Positions 14,396-21,331 of a stretch of DNA of 41,403 nt are shown here, piece after piece. The translations under genes were made by a program, and so were the position numbers. The notes below the pieces were generated by a model. It had not been told where the DNA came from and did not search any database. It saw nothing but the letters and a program-made list of their open reading frames with translations. Origin of the DNA: a virus; the IMG/VR virus record IMGVR_UViG_3300010885_041437, positions 1 to 41,403 of that record, one strand, 5' to 3'. Every line of letters starts with the position of its first letter. Position 1 is the first letter of the stretch.

Positions 14396-14702
14396 CCTCC
14401 GCGCGTGAATACCACCAGAGTCGCACCTGTCGCCCAAGGTCGTCGTGCCCGTAGGTGTCCGGTCCCGACACACTCCAGCGCCCGTCTGGCAGGTAAGCCG
14501 AGGCCCCCGGCGCGTTCAGCGGCGCCGCAGGGGTGAGGCGCATGCCGGTCGCGATCGGCGTGCCGTTGGGCTGCTCGAGGTCCACGTACCAACCGGCGCA
14601 CCGAGGCAGCCAGTAGCAGCGGACGCCGACCTCCACGCCGCCCAAGTCTACCACCACGCGGAAACGGTCGGATCTGGCGTCGAGCGGGATCAACTGCGGC
14701 AC
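14370..14702 (-). CDS. Baseplate plug-like protein (Pam3 gp18-type)
   Basis: GTG 14702 has GGGGAG six bases upstream. The 110-residue product follows the pattern of the cyanophage Pam3 gp18 plug family: an opening MPQLIPLDARSDRFRVVVDL, a beta region with GVRCYWLPRCAGWYVDLEQP, TPIATGMRLTPAAPL, and a closing segment where GHDDLGRQVRLWWYS is the most typical part. In that family the protein closes the baseplate hub. It follows the 189-aa tail gene and precedes the accessory cassette, after which the hub gene appears. The family call is from pattern memory. Confidence 0.6.
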   Translation of the reverse strand: MPQLIPLDARSDRFRVVVDLGGVEVGVRCYWLPRCAGWYVDLEQPNGTPIATGMRLTPAAPLNAPGASAYLPDGRWSVSGPDTYGHDDLGRQVRLWWYSRAEVDSVSAVE

Positions 14703-14705
14703 GGG

Positions 14706-15275
14706 TCACTCCCCAAAGAAAAACGCGACGCCCGTGTCGATGCCAGCCGCGAGCGCAGACTTTTCCTGCGTCGGCTGATTGCCACGGTCTTCGGTCGGCG
14801 CGCGACCTGCTGCGGCGTCGGGCCTGGCGGTCTGTCCTGGCGGCGTCGTCGCGCCCTCGACGCCCAGGTCTATGGTGCGCGTCTGCGCGATCTGCGCTCG
14901 CACAAACGACAGCGACACGGACAGCGCGAGCGTGCCCCGCTGCTCGTAGGTGTAGCTGGTCAGGAACAGCTGCTCGTCGGGTGGCAACAGCGGCTGCACG
15001 AGCGACAGAGGCACGCCCACGGCCTCGTCGAGCCACCCGAGCACCTCGGCGATGCGGTCGGAGCCTGCGGTGATGCCGGCGATTGTCGGGGTCATCGACA
15101 CCACCCACTCCACCCCGAACGACGTCGCCAGCCGCTGCGCGTGGTCCACGACCACCCCGAGCCGCTGCACCGGGTGCTGGGCCACGAGCACCCCGGGCGC
15201 GCCGCGGTAGCCCACCACGCCGTCGAGCTGGAGAGCCTCGCCGCTTCCATCGGTGCGAAGCAGGACGGCGCTCAC
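14706..15275 (-). CDS. Hypothetical tail/baseplate protein after the tape measure
   Basis: GTG 15275 overlaps the tape-measure stop in GTGA. The 189-residue product begins with a beta-rich domain (LQLDGVVGYRGAPGVLV), continues with HAQRLATSFGVEWVVSMTPT and a helical region with DRIAEVLGWLDEAV, and then LALSVSLSFVRAQIAQTRTI, a sequence style common in small tail proteins between tape measure and plug. The last 50 residues are low complexity and disordered. It could be a hub or tube-initiator protein. No enzymatic motif is visible. Confidence 0.6.
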   Translation of the reverse strand: MSAVLLRTDGSGEALQLDGVVGYRGAPGVLVAQHPVQRLGVVVDHAQRLATSFGVEWVVSMTPTIAGITAGSDRIAEVLGWLDEAVGVPLSLVQPLLPPDEQLFLTSYTYEQRGTLALSVSLSFVRAQIAQTRTIDLGVEGATTPPGQTARPDAAAGRAPTEDRGNQPTQEKSALAAGIDTGVAFFFGE

Positions 15276-16858
15276 TGGGTCACCCCCATCGCGGCTTGGG
15301 CGTTGAGCACCTGCTGACGGACCTGCGCGGCGGCTTCGTCGGCGATCTGCGCGGGCGTCATGCCTGCCGTGTTGATGGTCACCGGCACGTTCACGGTACC
15401 GCCGTTTGCGCCGGTCGTCGGCACGTACTGCTGACCGCCCCGGCTGTAGACGCCAGGCGCAACGTACTGGGCACCCAGCAGCCCGGAGTCAAGCAGCCCA
15501 CCAAGCCCGCCACCGGCGACCGCGCCCTGAATCGCTCGGCCGCCCTCCGCTGCGATGCTCGCCTGGCTCGCGGCATAGTCGAGCGCGCCGCCAAGACCCC
15601 CTCGGGCGTAGTCTGCCAGCTGCTCAAGGTAGGGCGCGATGGCGGGGAATTGCTCGGCCAGGGAATCCAGGGCGCTGCCGATGCCATCGGACAGCGCGCT
15701 GGCGAGCGCCCACGCGGTGTCGCCCGTCTCGGCGAGCAGCCCGTCGAATTCCAGAATCGCGTGGTAGGCCTCCGACCGCACGCCCATGTCATCGGCCAGC
15801 CGCAGGATCTCAGAGTCGCCGCCACGAGCAGCGACGGCGAGGTCGTCGGCGACGAGGGCCGCAGCCGCGAGGGCCAGCGCATACGGTCCCAGCGCCACCA
15901 CAGCGGTCCCGATTGCCCCAGCCTGTCCGATGATAGCCCCGGCGAGCGGCGACGCCACAGCGGCGGCCTGGGCCATGCTGCGAGCTACGCCGACCGCGCC
16001 CCACGCTGCCGCAAGCCCGAGCGCCGCAATGGCAGCAGACTTCACCGGCTGCGGGATCGCCTCCATCGCGTAGGCGAGGCGCTCGGCGTAGTCATCGACA
16101 CGAGCGCCGACAAAGTCGTGGACCTCGCCGACGAGGCCGTGGAGCGGGCGCAGCAGCTCAAACCCGATCGCGTGGCCTGCGCGTTTCGCGAGCAGCCCCA
16201 GGTCGTCGAGGTCGTCGAGGAAGTCGCCGGCGAGCTCCGCGTCGGCGGTCGTGATCTCGCCCTGGAACGTCTTAGCCTGCCGGGTAAGCGCGACGAGGCC
16301 GTCGCCGCCCAGGTCGAGGAGCTCGGCCATGCGCGGGCCGGCCTCACCGAGCAGCATCATGCGCAGCCGAGCGCGCTCGGCGTCGTCGGCCACGCCGGAC
16401 AGCGCGGTGGCGATCTGCGGCAGCGCGTCTTTGGCTTTGCCGAGCTTGGCCGGGTCGAGGCCCAGCGCGTCGAACGCCCCGGCGGCATCCTTGCTCCCGT
16501 GGCGCGCAGCACCGATCTGGCGCTGCAACGTCGTGAGCCCGGTCGCCATCACCTCCAGCGTGGTGCCTGTCCGGTTCGCGGCGTAGCCAAGGGCCTGCAC
16601 CTCCTCGACGGACATGCCCGAGCGGATCCCGAGGTCGTGGAGCTCGTCGGCCGCCTTGGCGGTGCTGACGGCGAGACCCAGCGCAGCAGCGCCCGCAGCC
16701 AGGGCCGCGCCGGCGAACGTGCTCTTGAACGATGCTGCGGCGGCATCGCCTGCTTCCTCCACAGCGGCGGCGGCGGCCTTAGCCTTGGCCTCCGACGCGG
16801 TGTCCACGGCGAACGCCACGCCCACGGTCAGCCTGTCCACCTCACCCGGTCCCAGCAT
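15272..16858 (-). CDS. Tail tape-measure protein
   Basis: The 528-residue product is strongly alanine-rich and helical, with a hydrophobic middle (ALGLAAAWGAVGVARSMA, then AIIGQAGAIGTAVVALGPYA) and a C-terminal segment GGTVNVPVTINTAGMTPAQI that closes many tape-measure proteins. The N-terminal part has an early alpha helix set typical of tape-measure heads. It lies directly after the frameshifting chaperone genes, the standard order. The length implies a medium-length tail. ATG 16858 has GAGGG about eight bases upstream and a late-type motif 17 bases further up. Confidence 0.85.
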   Translation of the reverse strand: MLGPGEVDRLTVGVAFAVDTASEAKAKAAAAAVEEAGDAAAASFKSTFAGAALAAGAAALGLAVSTAKAADELHDLGIRSGMSVEEVQALGYAANRTGTTLEVMATGLTTLQRQIGAARHGSKDAAGAFDALGLDPAKLGKAKDALPQIATALSGVADDAERARLRMMLLGEAGPRMAELLDLGGDGLVALTRQAKTFQGEITTADAELAGDFLDDLDDLGLLAKRAGHAIGFELLRPLHGLVGEVHDFVGARVDDYAERLAYAMEAIPQPVKSAAIAALGLAAAWGAVGVARSMAQAAAVASPLAGAIIGQAGAIGTAVVALGPYALALAAAALVADDLAVAARGGDSEILRLADDMGVRSEAYHAILEFDGLLAETGDTAWALASALSDGIGSALDSLAEQFPAIAPYLEQLADYARGGLGGALDYAASQASIAAEGGRAIQGAVAGGGLGGLLDSGLLGAQYVAPGVYSRGGQQYVPTTGANGGTVNVPVTINTAGMTPAQIADEAAAQVRQQVLNAQAAMGVTQ

Positions 16859-16875
16859 GGCGCTGCCCTCGGGTG

Positions 16876-16886
16876 GAGCGTACCAC
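16876..16886 (-). promoter_or_regulatory. Late-type motif GTGGTACGCTC before the tape-measure gene
   Basis: The minus strand reads GTGGTACGCTC, identical to the endolysin copy, and its core ends 18 bases before the tape-measure ATG. The flank GTAGCC upstream is also shared. It lies in the short gap after the chaperone frameshift product. No TTGACA-like -35 is seen 17 bases upstream. Confidence 0.4.
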
Positions 16887-16891
16887 GTCGG

Positions 16892-17574
16892 CTACCGCCA
16901 CGCGCCTCGTGCGGCGTTGGCGATGGCGGTGTCGGCGATGCGGTCGAGCGCGGCCTGCTCGTCCTGCCAGGCGAGGGCGTCGAGGATCGCAGCACACTGG
17001 CGGCGGCGAACGAGCGTCAGCCCCTCGGCCTCGGCAATCGTCATGCCGAGTCGAGGGTGGAGCGCGATCCGCCAGCTAAGCCCGTTGCACCGCGCCGCCG
17101 CCATCGCGACGACGAGGCGCGGGGCTAGCTCGCGGCCTTGGCCTCGGCCTGTTTGCGGGCTGCTTCGGCCGTCCGGCCCGGCGTCATGCCGGGCAGCAGA
17201 AAAAAATCCTGTGCCTGCCAGATCTCCAGCGCGAGCGCGGTCGGCTCCCACGGGCGGCCAGCGAAGACCGCGTTGAACGAGTTGTCAAGCCGCACGCCCT
17301 CGCAGGTGTACGGGCGCACGGTGCGGGCCACGAGGTCGCGCATCCCAGCAACGCGGAGCAGCTTCGCCCGGCCGATCATCATGCGACCGCCGTTGCCGCC
17401 GTAGATGTCGGCGACGGCATCGGCCTCGAGCATCGCACCGAGGAGCTGGTGGTAGGCCTCGTCGGCCTCGGATCCGGTCATCACCGGCCCCACGTAGGTG
17501 CGGCCGTCGAGGACGCCCCGGATCTGCCCGTCAGCGCCAATGCCGAAGGGCGACTGGATCGAAGCGTCAGCCAT
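16892..17574 (-). CDS. Tail assembly chaperone GT-type fusion made by -1 frameshift
   Basis: The second product of the chaperone gene should be a fusion of about 227 residues: the first 125 or so residues of the zero frame, then a shift at T TTT TTT (17206-17200) into the -1 frame, reading SAARHDAGPDGRSSPQTG and continuing to TAIANAARGAWR. The -1 frame is open from upstream of the slippery site to 16892. A separate 70-residue product from ATG 17104 is the alternative but has no ribosome site I can see. Frameshifted chaperone pairs directly before the tape-measure gene are standard in long-tailed phages. The expected role is to coat the tape measure during tail assembly. Confidence 0.75.
17125..17574 (-). 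CDS. Tail assembly chaperone, short form
   Basis: The unshifted product has about 149 residues. ATG 17574 overlaps the tube stop by one base, and GTG 17577 directly before it is an alternative. The product is a compact alpha/beta protein with AYHQLLGAMLEADAVADI and RPWEPTALALEIWQAQDFFL near the shift site, and it ends with a lysine-alanine tail. It sits between the tail-tube and tape-measure genes, where the G-type chaperone is expected. The family identity is inferred from position and the frameshift signal more than from residues. Confidence 0.75.
   Translation of the reverse strand: MADASIQSPFGIGADGQIRGVLDGRTYVGPVMTGSEADEAYHQLLGAMLEADAVADIYGGNGGRMMIGRAKLLRVAGMRDLVARTVRPYTCEGVRLDNSFNAVFAGRPWEPTALALEIWQAQDFFLLPGMTPGRTAEAARKQAEAKAAS
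17200..17206 (-). promoter_or_regulatory. Slippery heptamer T TTT TTT for -1 frameshifting
   Basis: The minus strand reads GAT TTT TTT CTG in the zero frame, so the heptamer T TTT TTT has exactly the phase required for a -1 slip. It is an unusual seven-T run in G+C-rich coding DNA. The -1 frame downstream is open to 16892. A G+C-rich stretch just downstream, around the ATGACGCCGGGCCGGACGGCC region, could form the stimulating structure. Confidence 0.75.
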
Positions 17575-17999
17575 CACAGCCCCTGCCGGACAACGTCAAC
17601 CAGGGTCAGCGTCCACGTTACCACGGACGCCGTCTGCGACGACACGATCTCGGGCTGCTGGGTGACGTAGCAGTGCGACCATGCCGCGAGCGCGCCGGGC
17701 AGCGATGCGATCGACGCCGAGCCGGGGTGCAGGGTGCCAACGGTGCCGACCTCGGCCTGCTGCTGGGCAAAGAACCCGAGCATCACCGCGTGGGCGGCGT
17801 CGGTCTGGTAGCAGGTGACCGTCAGCACGGCCGACCGGAACGGCGTGACCTGCTGGATGTTGTCGCCTGAGTTGCTGTCGGTCGACATCGCAGACGGCGG
17901 GAACGCCAGCCGAAACCGCTCGCCCTCGCCTGCCGACGGGACGATGCTGCCGTCGAGGGTCAGCACGTCAAACTGTACTGCCTGTTGCATGGCCGGCAT
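17574..17999 (-). CDS. Tail tube protein, by position (DUF3277-like)
   Basis: The 141-residue product follows the sheath gene. ATG 17999 has AGGAGG eight bases upstream, and ATG 17990 is a weaker option. The beta-rich layout (QAVQFDVLTLDGSIVPS, ERFRLAFPPSAMS, then FRSAVLTVTCYQTDAAH) with a compact loop and an ending SVVTWTLTLVDVV fits the tail tube fold. Tube proteins stack inside the sheath and form the DNA channel. Residue similarity alone would not settle it, but order (sheath, tube, chaperone, tape measure) is canonical. Confidence 0.7.
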   Translation of the reverse strand: MPAMQQAVQFDVLTLDGSIVPSAGEGERFRLAFPPSAMSTDSNSGDNIQQVTPFRSAVLTVTCYQTDAAHAVMLGFFAQQQAEVGTVGTLHPGSASIASLPGALAAWSHCYVTQQPEIVSSQTASVVTWTLTLVDVVRQGL

Positions 18000-18002
18000 G
18001 GG

Positions 18003-19076
18003 TCAGACCTCCTGGCCGGTGATCGGCACGCTGATTCGGTAGGCTTCGCGGGCGATGTAGAGGGTCACGTCGAGGGTCAGGTATGCCCCACCGGCGTCGG
18101 ACGCCACGCCGGGGGTGATCGTGTAGCCGGCGGGCGCAGCTGCGGTTGGCGTGAAATAATCCACGGCTGCCAGCGGGCCGATGATGCCCTGGGCGGCGCT
18201 CGCCACCTCCGACATTCCGACCGGGCCGGCCTGCAACGCGATGCCCGACACAGCGTGCCGGTTCCACAGGTCGAGCAGCACCGCGAACAACTGCCGGCAG
18301 ACGTAGACGCACGCGACCGCCGCGCTCCAGGACGCGCCGTCGTAGGACTTCTCCCCGACGGTGATCCGGCGGCTGGCCGTGCTGCCGTAGTTCTGCTTCA
18401 AGCAGCACCCGGCGTCGTTGGTCTTGAGCAGCACCACCTGCGCGTTCGTGAGCGCCGCCGGGGCCACGCTCAAGGGTCGGAACGTCGCCCCGGGCAACCC
18501 GGTCGTGAGGTCCTGGCCGCACAGCCGACCCAGGCGGGCGGCGGCGAGGTAGTCTGTGTCCCCTGAAAAGTCGACCTTGATCGTTGCCTGCTCCAGCGCG
18601 TCCAGGCTGGCGGGCTTGCCCACGCCGTACAACCCGGTGTCGGCGGACTGGGCGATCATCACCATCCGCGAGCGCCGGGCGTCCGCGGCGTAGGCGGTGG
18701 CGCAGGTCTCCAGCACTGCCTCGGTCGTGGTCGCGAGCACGAACGCCCCGACGTCCAGGCCGGCTTCGATCGCGAGCGTGAGGCCAGAGTAGGGGTCGCC
18801 TGCGCCGTAGGTGACGACGTAGATCGCCGTGGGGCGCTTGTCCTGGCCCAGCGCCACGTTGAGCGCCGCCGCCGTGCCGCTGCTGATCTTGCTGGCGGCG
18901 AGGGCGTCGGCCACGTCGGTCGAACTGGTGAAGGGCAGGTACGTACCCGCCCCGCCGCCGTCAAGGGTGTCGCTGGTGAGCAGCACCGCCGCCCCCAAGG
19001 TGTTGCTGACCGCGGGCGCCGCAACGAGCGTCACCGACAGGTCGAGGAGGAAACTGGCGGCGATGGCTGCGGCCAT
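18003..19076 (-). CDS. Contractile tail sheath protein (DUF3383-like)
   Basis: The 357-residue product matches the DUF3383-type sheath: a start with ASFLLDLSVTLVAAPAVS and a region with YLPFTSSTDVADALAAS (the slip of the sheath core), then IYVVTYGAGDPYSGLTLA and ATTTEAVLETCATAYAAD. A conserved C-terminal domain includes GYTITPGVASDAGGA and AREAYRISVPITGQEV. The sheath contracts to drive the tube through the envelope, so this gene identifies a myovirus-type tail. ATG 19076 overlaps the upstream stop by one base (TAATG). The next gene, the putative tube, follows within four bases. Confidence 0.85.
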   Translation of the reverse strand: MAAAIAASFLLDLSVTLVAAPAVSNTLGAAVLLTSDTLDGGGAGTYLPFTSSTDVADALAASKISSGTAAALNVALGQDKRPTAIYVVTYGAGDPYSGLTLAIEAGLDVGAFVLATTTEAVLETCATAYAADARRSRMVMIAQSADTGLYGVGKPASLDALEQATIKVDFSGDTDYLAAARLGRLCGQDLTTGLPGATFRPLSVAPAALTNAQVVLLKTNDAGCCLKQNYGSTASRRITVGEKSYDGASWSAAVACVYVCRQLFAVLLDLWNRHAVSGIALQAGPVGMSEVASAAQGIIGPLAAVDYFTPTAAAPAGYTITPGVASDAGGAYLTLDVTLYIAREAYRISVPITGQEV

Positions 19077-19606
19077 TAGGGCACCTCGAAAGCGGGGGTG
19101 AAGGCGGGACCGTCCGGCTCCCCGGTGAGCCCTACCACGATTCTATCGGCGGCGTCGACCGCGTCCACGTCGGTGCTGGACAGCACATACTGCACCACGA
19201 CCTCGAGCTGGGCGCGCGGCTCCTGGCCGGTGCGGTAGGGCGCGGTCAGGTTGCGCGGGCCGAGCGCACGCTGGGGCGTGACGCCAGCAGTCTGCAGCCC
19301 GAGCGCCAACGGCGTGCGCGTGGTGAGCAGCAGCGGGCCGAGCGCGGCAAGCACACCGACGCCGCCGGCCCCGTAGGCAGTCAACCAGTACCGCGCCTGC
19401 CTGGCCTGGCTGACCACGTCGTCACCTGCTGCAACGTCCTCGTGCGGCCAGCCGAACGCGATCTCGTCGGTCACGGGCTGCACGGTCAGGTATGGCGCGG
19501 CGAGCCTCGTGCTGTCCTGTTGCGCTTGAACGACGGACCAGCCGCTGACCACCGAGGAGGCGGCGACGGCTTGGACGAGGGCGGCAGTTACCTGGGTCGG
19601 CGTCAT
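19076..19606 (-). CDS. Tail terminator/completion-like protein
   Basis: The 176-residue product comes directly before the sheath, where tail terminators are usually encoded. Features agree: an N-terminal helix VTAALVQAVAASSVVSGW, a strand with LAAPYLTVQPVTDEIAFG, then ARQARYWLTAYGAGG and a C-terminal mixed region with QLEVVVQYVLSS. The terminator caps the tail tube and joins it to the neck. No motif is decisive. ATG 19606 has no obvious Shine-Dalgarno sequence and lies just downstream of a late-type motif, so the transcript may be leaderless. Confidence 0.6.
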   Translation of the reverse strand: MTPTQVTAALVQAVAASSVVSGWSVVQAQQDSTRLAAPYLTVQPVTDEIAFGWPHEDVAAGDDVVSQARQARYWLTAYGAGGVGVLAALGPLLLTTRTPLALGLQTAGVTPQRALGPRNLTAPYRTGQEPRAQLEVVVQYVLSSTDVDAVDAADRIVVGLTGEPDGPAFTPAFEVP

Positions 19607-19611
19607 GCCGG

Positions 19612-19622
19612 GAGCGTAGCAC
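19612..19622 (-). promoter_or_regulatory. Late-type motif GTGCTACGCTC before the terminator-like gene
   Basis: The minus strand reads GTGCTACGCTC, one base from the GTGGTACGCTC copies. It ends only five bases before the ATG at 19606, so transcription from it would give a leaderless or nearly leaderless message. The close spacing makes this copy weaker evidence for a promoter. Confidence 0.3.
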
Positions 19623-19639
19623 GGGCATCGCCAGACGAC

Positions 19640-20002
19640 CTACCCAGCAGGCGTCAACGGCTGCACGAGCCACACCTCGGCCTCCCAGTGTTCTGGGATC
19701 GGCCCGAGCCCGCGCCACTGGTCGACGCTGAACACCCGCCAGATACCGCCGTTCCAGGCGATCTCGTCGGGCAGCACGCCGGTGGCCTCGTCAGCGCCCT
19801 GCACCTCGGCGAACAGGAACAGCCGCCGCCGGTCTTGGTCGCTGAATCCAGGGTCGGTGATCACGACCTCGCGGCGCGCGGGCTGCACGGACGCAAACGC
19901 CGCCGTCTCTGCTGGCGTCTGCGCCTCGACGAGCCCATCGGCGTCGAACGTCTGCGCAGCGTAGCGCCGGATCACCACAGGCTCACGGGCGAGGAGGATC
20001 AC
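19640..20002 (-). CDS. Head-tail joining protein, hypothetical 120 aa
   Basis: GTG 20002 overlaps the upstream stop in GTGA. The product begins MILLAREPVVIRRYAAQTFD, a style common in head-closure and minor tail proteins. Residues 40-100 alternate strands (ARREVVITDPGFSDQDRRRL, LFLFAEVQGADEAT) and end with DQWRGLGPIPEHWEAEVWLV. The W-rich C-terminal beta strand is typical of neck proteins in phages with a DUF4054 connector. Position between the gpG-like and terminator genes supports a neck role. No specific family is claimed. Confidence 0.55.
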   Translation of the reverse strand: MILLAREPVVIRRYAAQTFDADGLVEAQTPAETAAFASVQPARREVVITDPGFSDQDRRRLFLFAEVQGADEATGVLPDEIAWNGGIWRVFSVDQWRGLGPIPEHWEAEVWLVQPLTPAG

Positions 20003-20475
20003 GAGCGCACCCCGTTGACGACGCTGTTGGTGCCGTCTGGAAAGTCAACCGCGCCCCGGTGGGACTGCACGAGGCGGCCGGTGTCGAGCAGCGGCTGGTC
20101 GGAGCCCTTGGCCTTGATCGTCGCCTCGGCATTCGGCGCCCATGCGCCGTCGAGGAGCGACTCCTGGGCATCGCCGACCATCACGGCGGACAGCACCTGC
20201 AGCTCAGGCAGGCCGTCGCCCTCCCGCCACGGCTTGACCACCCGGCCTGCGAGCGACGCCCACTTGCGACGGTTGCGGTCCTGGGCGACCTCGAGCCAGG
20301 GCCGGGCTGGAATCGTCTCGGTCCCAAAGTGGTTCCACGTCGCCACGTCGGCGAGCGTGGTGTCGGCCGCCTCGGTCTGCAGCTTGCCCTCGGCCGCTTG
20401 AATGCCAGCGGACACGACGACGCCGGACAGGCTGTCGAGGCGCCTGAACGCAGCCGCGAGGCGGTCGAGGCTCAC
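19999..20475 (-). CDS. Virion morphogenesis protein, Mu gpG / HK97 gp10-like
   Basis: The product has 158 residues from GTG 20475 in a GTGA overlap. The longer open frame to 20799 crosses the previous gene and is rejected. A clear run, NHFGTETIPARPWLEVAQDR and then GAWAPNAEATIKAKGSDQPL with LLDTGRLVQS, matches the phage virion morphogenesis pattern in which ATIKxKGSxxPLLDTGRL is conserved. These proteins complete the neck or tail attachment. The neighbour genes (DUF4054-like upstream, neck protein downstream) agree. Confidence 0.75.
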   Translation of the reverse strand: MSLDRLAAAFRRLDSLSGVVVSAGIQAAEGKLQTEAADTTLADVATWNHFGTETIPARPWLEVAQDRNRRKWASLAGRVVKPWREGDGLPELQVLSAVMVGDAQESLLDGAWAPNAEATIKAKGSDQPLLDTGRLVQSHRGAVDFPDGTNSVVNGVRS

Positions 20476-20918
20476 CGCTGCACTGGCATGTTTGGCTGGG
20501 ACAGGCCCGCCCGCAGCGACAGCCACGCGCGCCCGTACTGGGTCGAGCCAAAGTCGGCGTCGTCGGCAGACAGCGCAGCGAAGCCGCCAATCACCCCGGC
20601 GCCGTAGCCAATGGACATGCCACCGACCGACGTGGAGGTAATCGCGCCTGCCGTCGCGCCCGAGCCGATCGGCGCGCTCGACGAGCCCTGCGAGCCCATC
20701 AGGTCCGCCGTGGTCCTGTGCGCGAGCACGTACCCGAGGCCCAGCAGCTGCCTGGCGGCGGTCGTCGTCGCGAGCGCGCCGACCTTCGATCTCGCCCACT
20801 CGATGCGCAGGGCGGCGTCCGCCGGAACCGCAGCCAAAGCAGCGCCCAGCACCCCGGTGAGCTCTGGGGCTACCGAGCGCGCAGCGTCACGGATGGCGGC
20901 GTCGGTGGGGTAGCTCAC
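20472..20918 (-). CDS. Head-tail connector, DUF4054-like
   Basis: The 148-residue product starts at GTG 20918 in a GTGA overlap. It has helical halves (AAIRDAARSVAPELTGV, TTAARQLLGLGYVLAHRT) and a glycine-rich middle with SVGGMSIGYGAG. It ends with LSADDADFGSTQYGRAWLSL, where the T-x-Y-G-x-x-x-x-x-L helix is the clearest sign of the DUF4054 connector family. Such proteins form the ring joining portal and tail. It sits in the expected order after the capsid gene. Confidence 0.75.
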   Translation of the reverse strand: MSYPTDAAIRDAARSVAPELTGVLGAALAAVPADAALRIEWARSKVGALATTTAARQLLGLGYVLAHRTTADLMGSQGSSSAPIGSGATAGAITSTSVGGMSIGYGAGVIGGFAALSADDADFGSTQYGRAWLSLRAGLSQPNMPVQR

Positions 20919-21256
20919 CAGCTCAGGCCTGCAATGTTCGTGGGCTGTGCGACGGGAGCGGCCTGGACAGGCGCGTCGAGCAGCCGAGCGCCGTCGCCCA
21001 CGCCGGTAATGCGGATCTGCGGGTGGGTCGCGTTGCGCCAGCGCCGAAGGTTTTTCAGGTCGTGCTCGGGCAGCGGCACAGGCTCAGCGTCGCCGAACTG
21101 CACCGAGAACGCGCCCTCGGCGCTGCGGTGGAGCGCAAACCCCTTTTTGGGGGGCAGGAAGCGGCCGAGGAAATCAAGGTTGCTGCGGTCGCAGTTTTCG
21201 CAGAACCCGGTGGCTGCGGTGAACGACGGGGCGATCGGCTCGGCGAGGGTGGGCAC
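20915..21256 (-). CDS. Hypothetical 113-aa protein after the capsid gene
   Basis: GTG 21256 has GGAG about eight bases upstream, just beyond the terminator-like hairpin. The product contains ATGFCENCDRSNLDFLGR with a single CxxC pair, then KKGFALHRSAEGAFSVQFG and LKNLRRWRNATHPQIRIT. It may be a small head or neck accessory. No family is recognised. It begins the operon that runs through the connector and neck genes. Confidence 0.6.
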   Translation of the reverse strand: MPTLAEPIAPSFTAATGFCENCDRSNLDFLGRFLPPKKGFALHRSAEGAFSVQFGDAEPVPLPEHDLKNLRRWRNATHPQIRITGVGDGARLLDAPVQAAPVAQPTNIAGLSW

Positions 21257-21275
21257 GGTGGCGCTCCAAAAGCAA

Positions 21276-21306
21276 GGGGGGCGAGCCGGTCACCCGACTC
21301 GCCCCC
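21276..21306 (-). terminator. Terminator-like hairpin after the major capsid gene
   Basis: On the minus strand GGGGGCGAG (21306-21298) pairs with CTCGCCCCC (21285-21277) across a 12-base loop, followed by C and TTGCTTTTGG. A 9-bp G+C stem then a T-rich tail is a plausible intrinsic terminator placed 26 bases past the capsid stop. It could let capsid transcripts end while some read on into the connector genes. Confidence 0.65.
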
Positions 21307-21316
21307 AGCGTACCGC
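21306..21316 (-). promoter_or_regulatory. Late-type motif variant GCGGTACGCTG next to the capsid terminator
   Basis: The minus strand reads GCGGTACGCTG, sharing GGTACGCT with the other copies. It lies directly against the 5' side of the hairpin, about 50 bases before the GTG at 21256. With a hairpin in the leader, a promoter here would be unusual, so this copy may be incidental. Confidence 0.25.
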
Positions 21317-21331
21317 ACGCGGCAGACTGTG

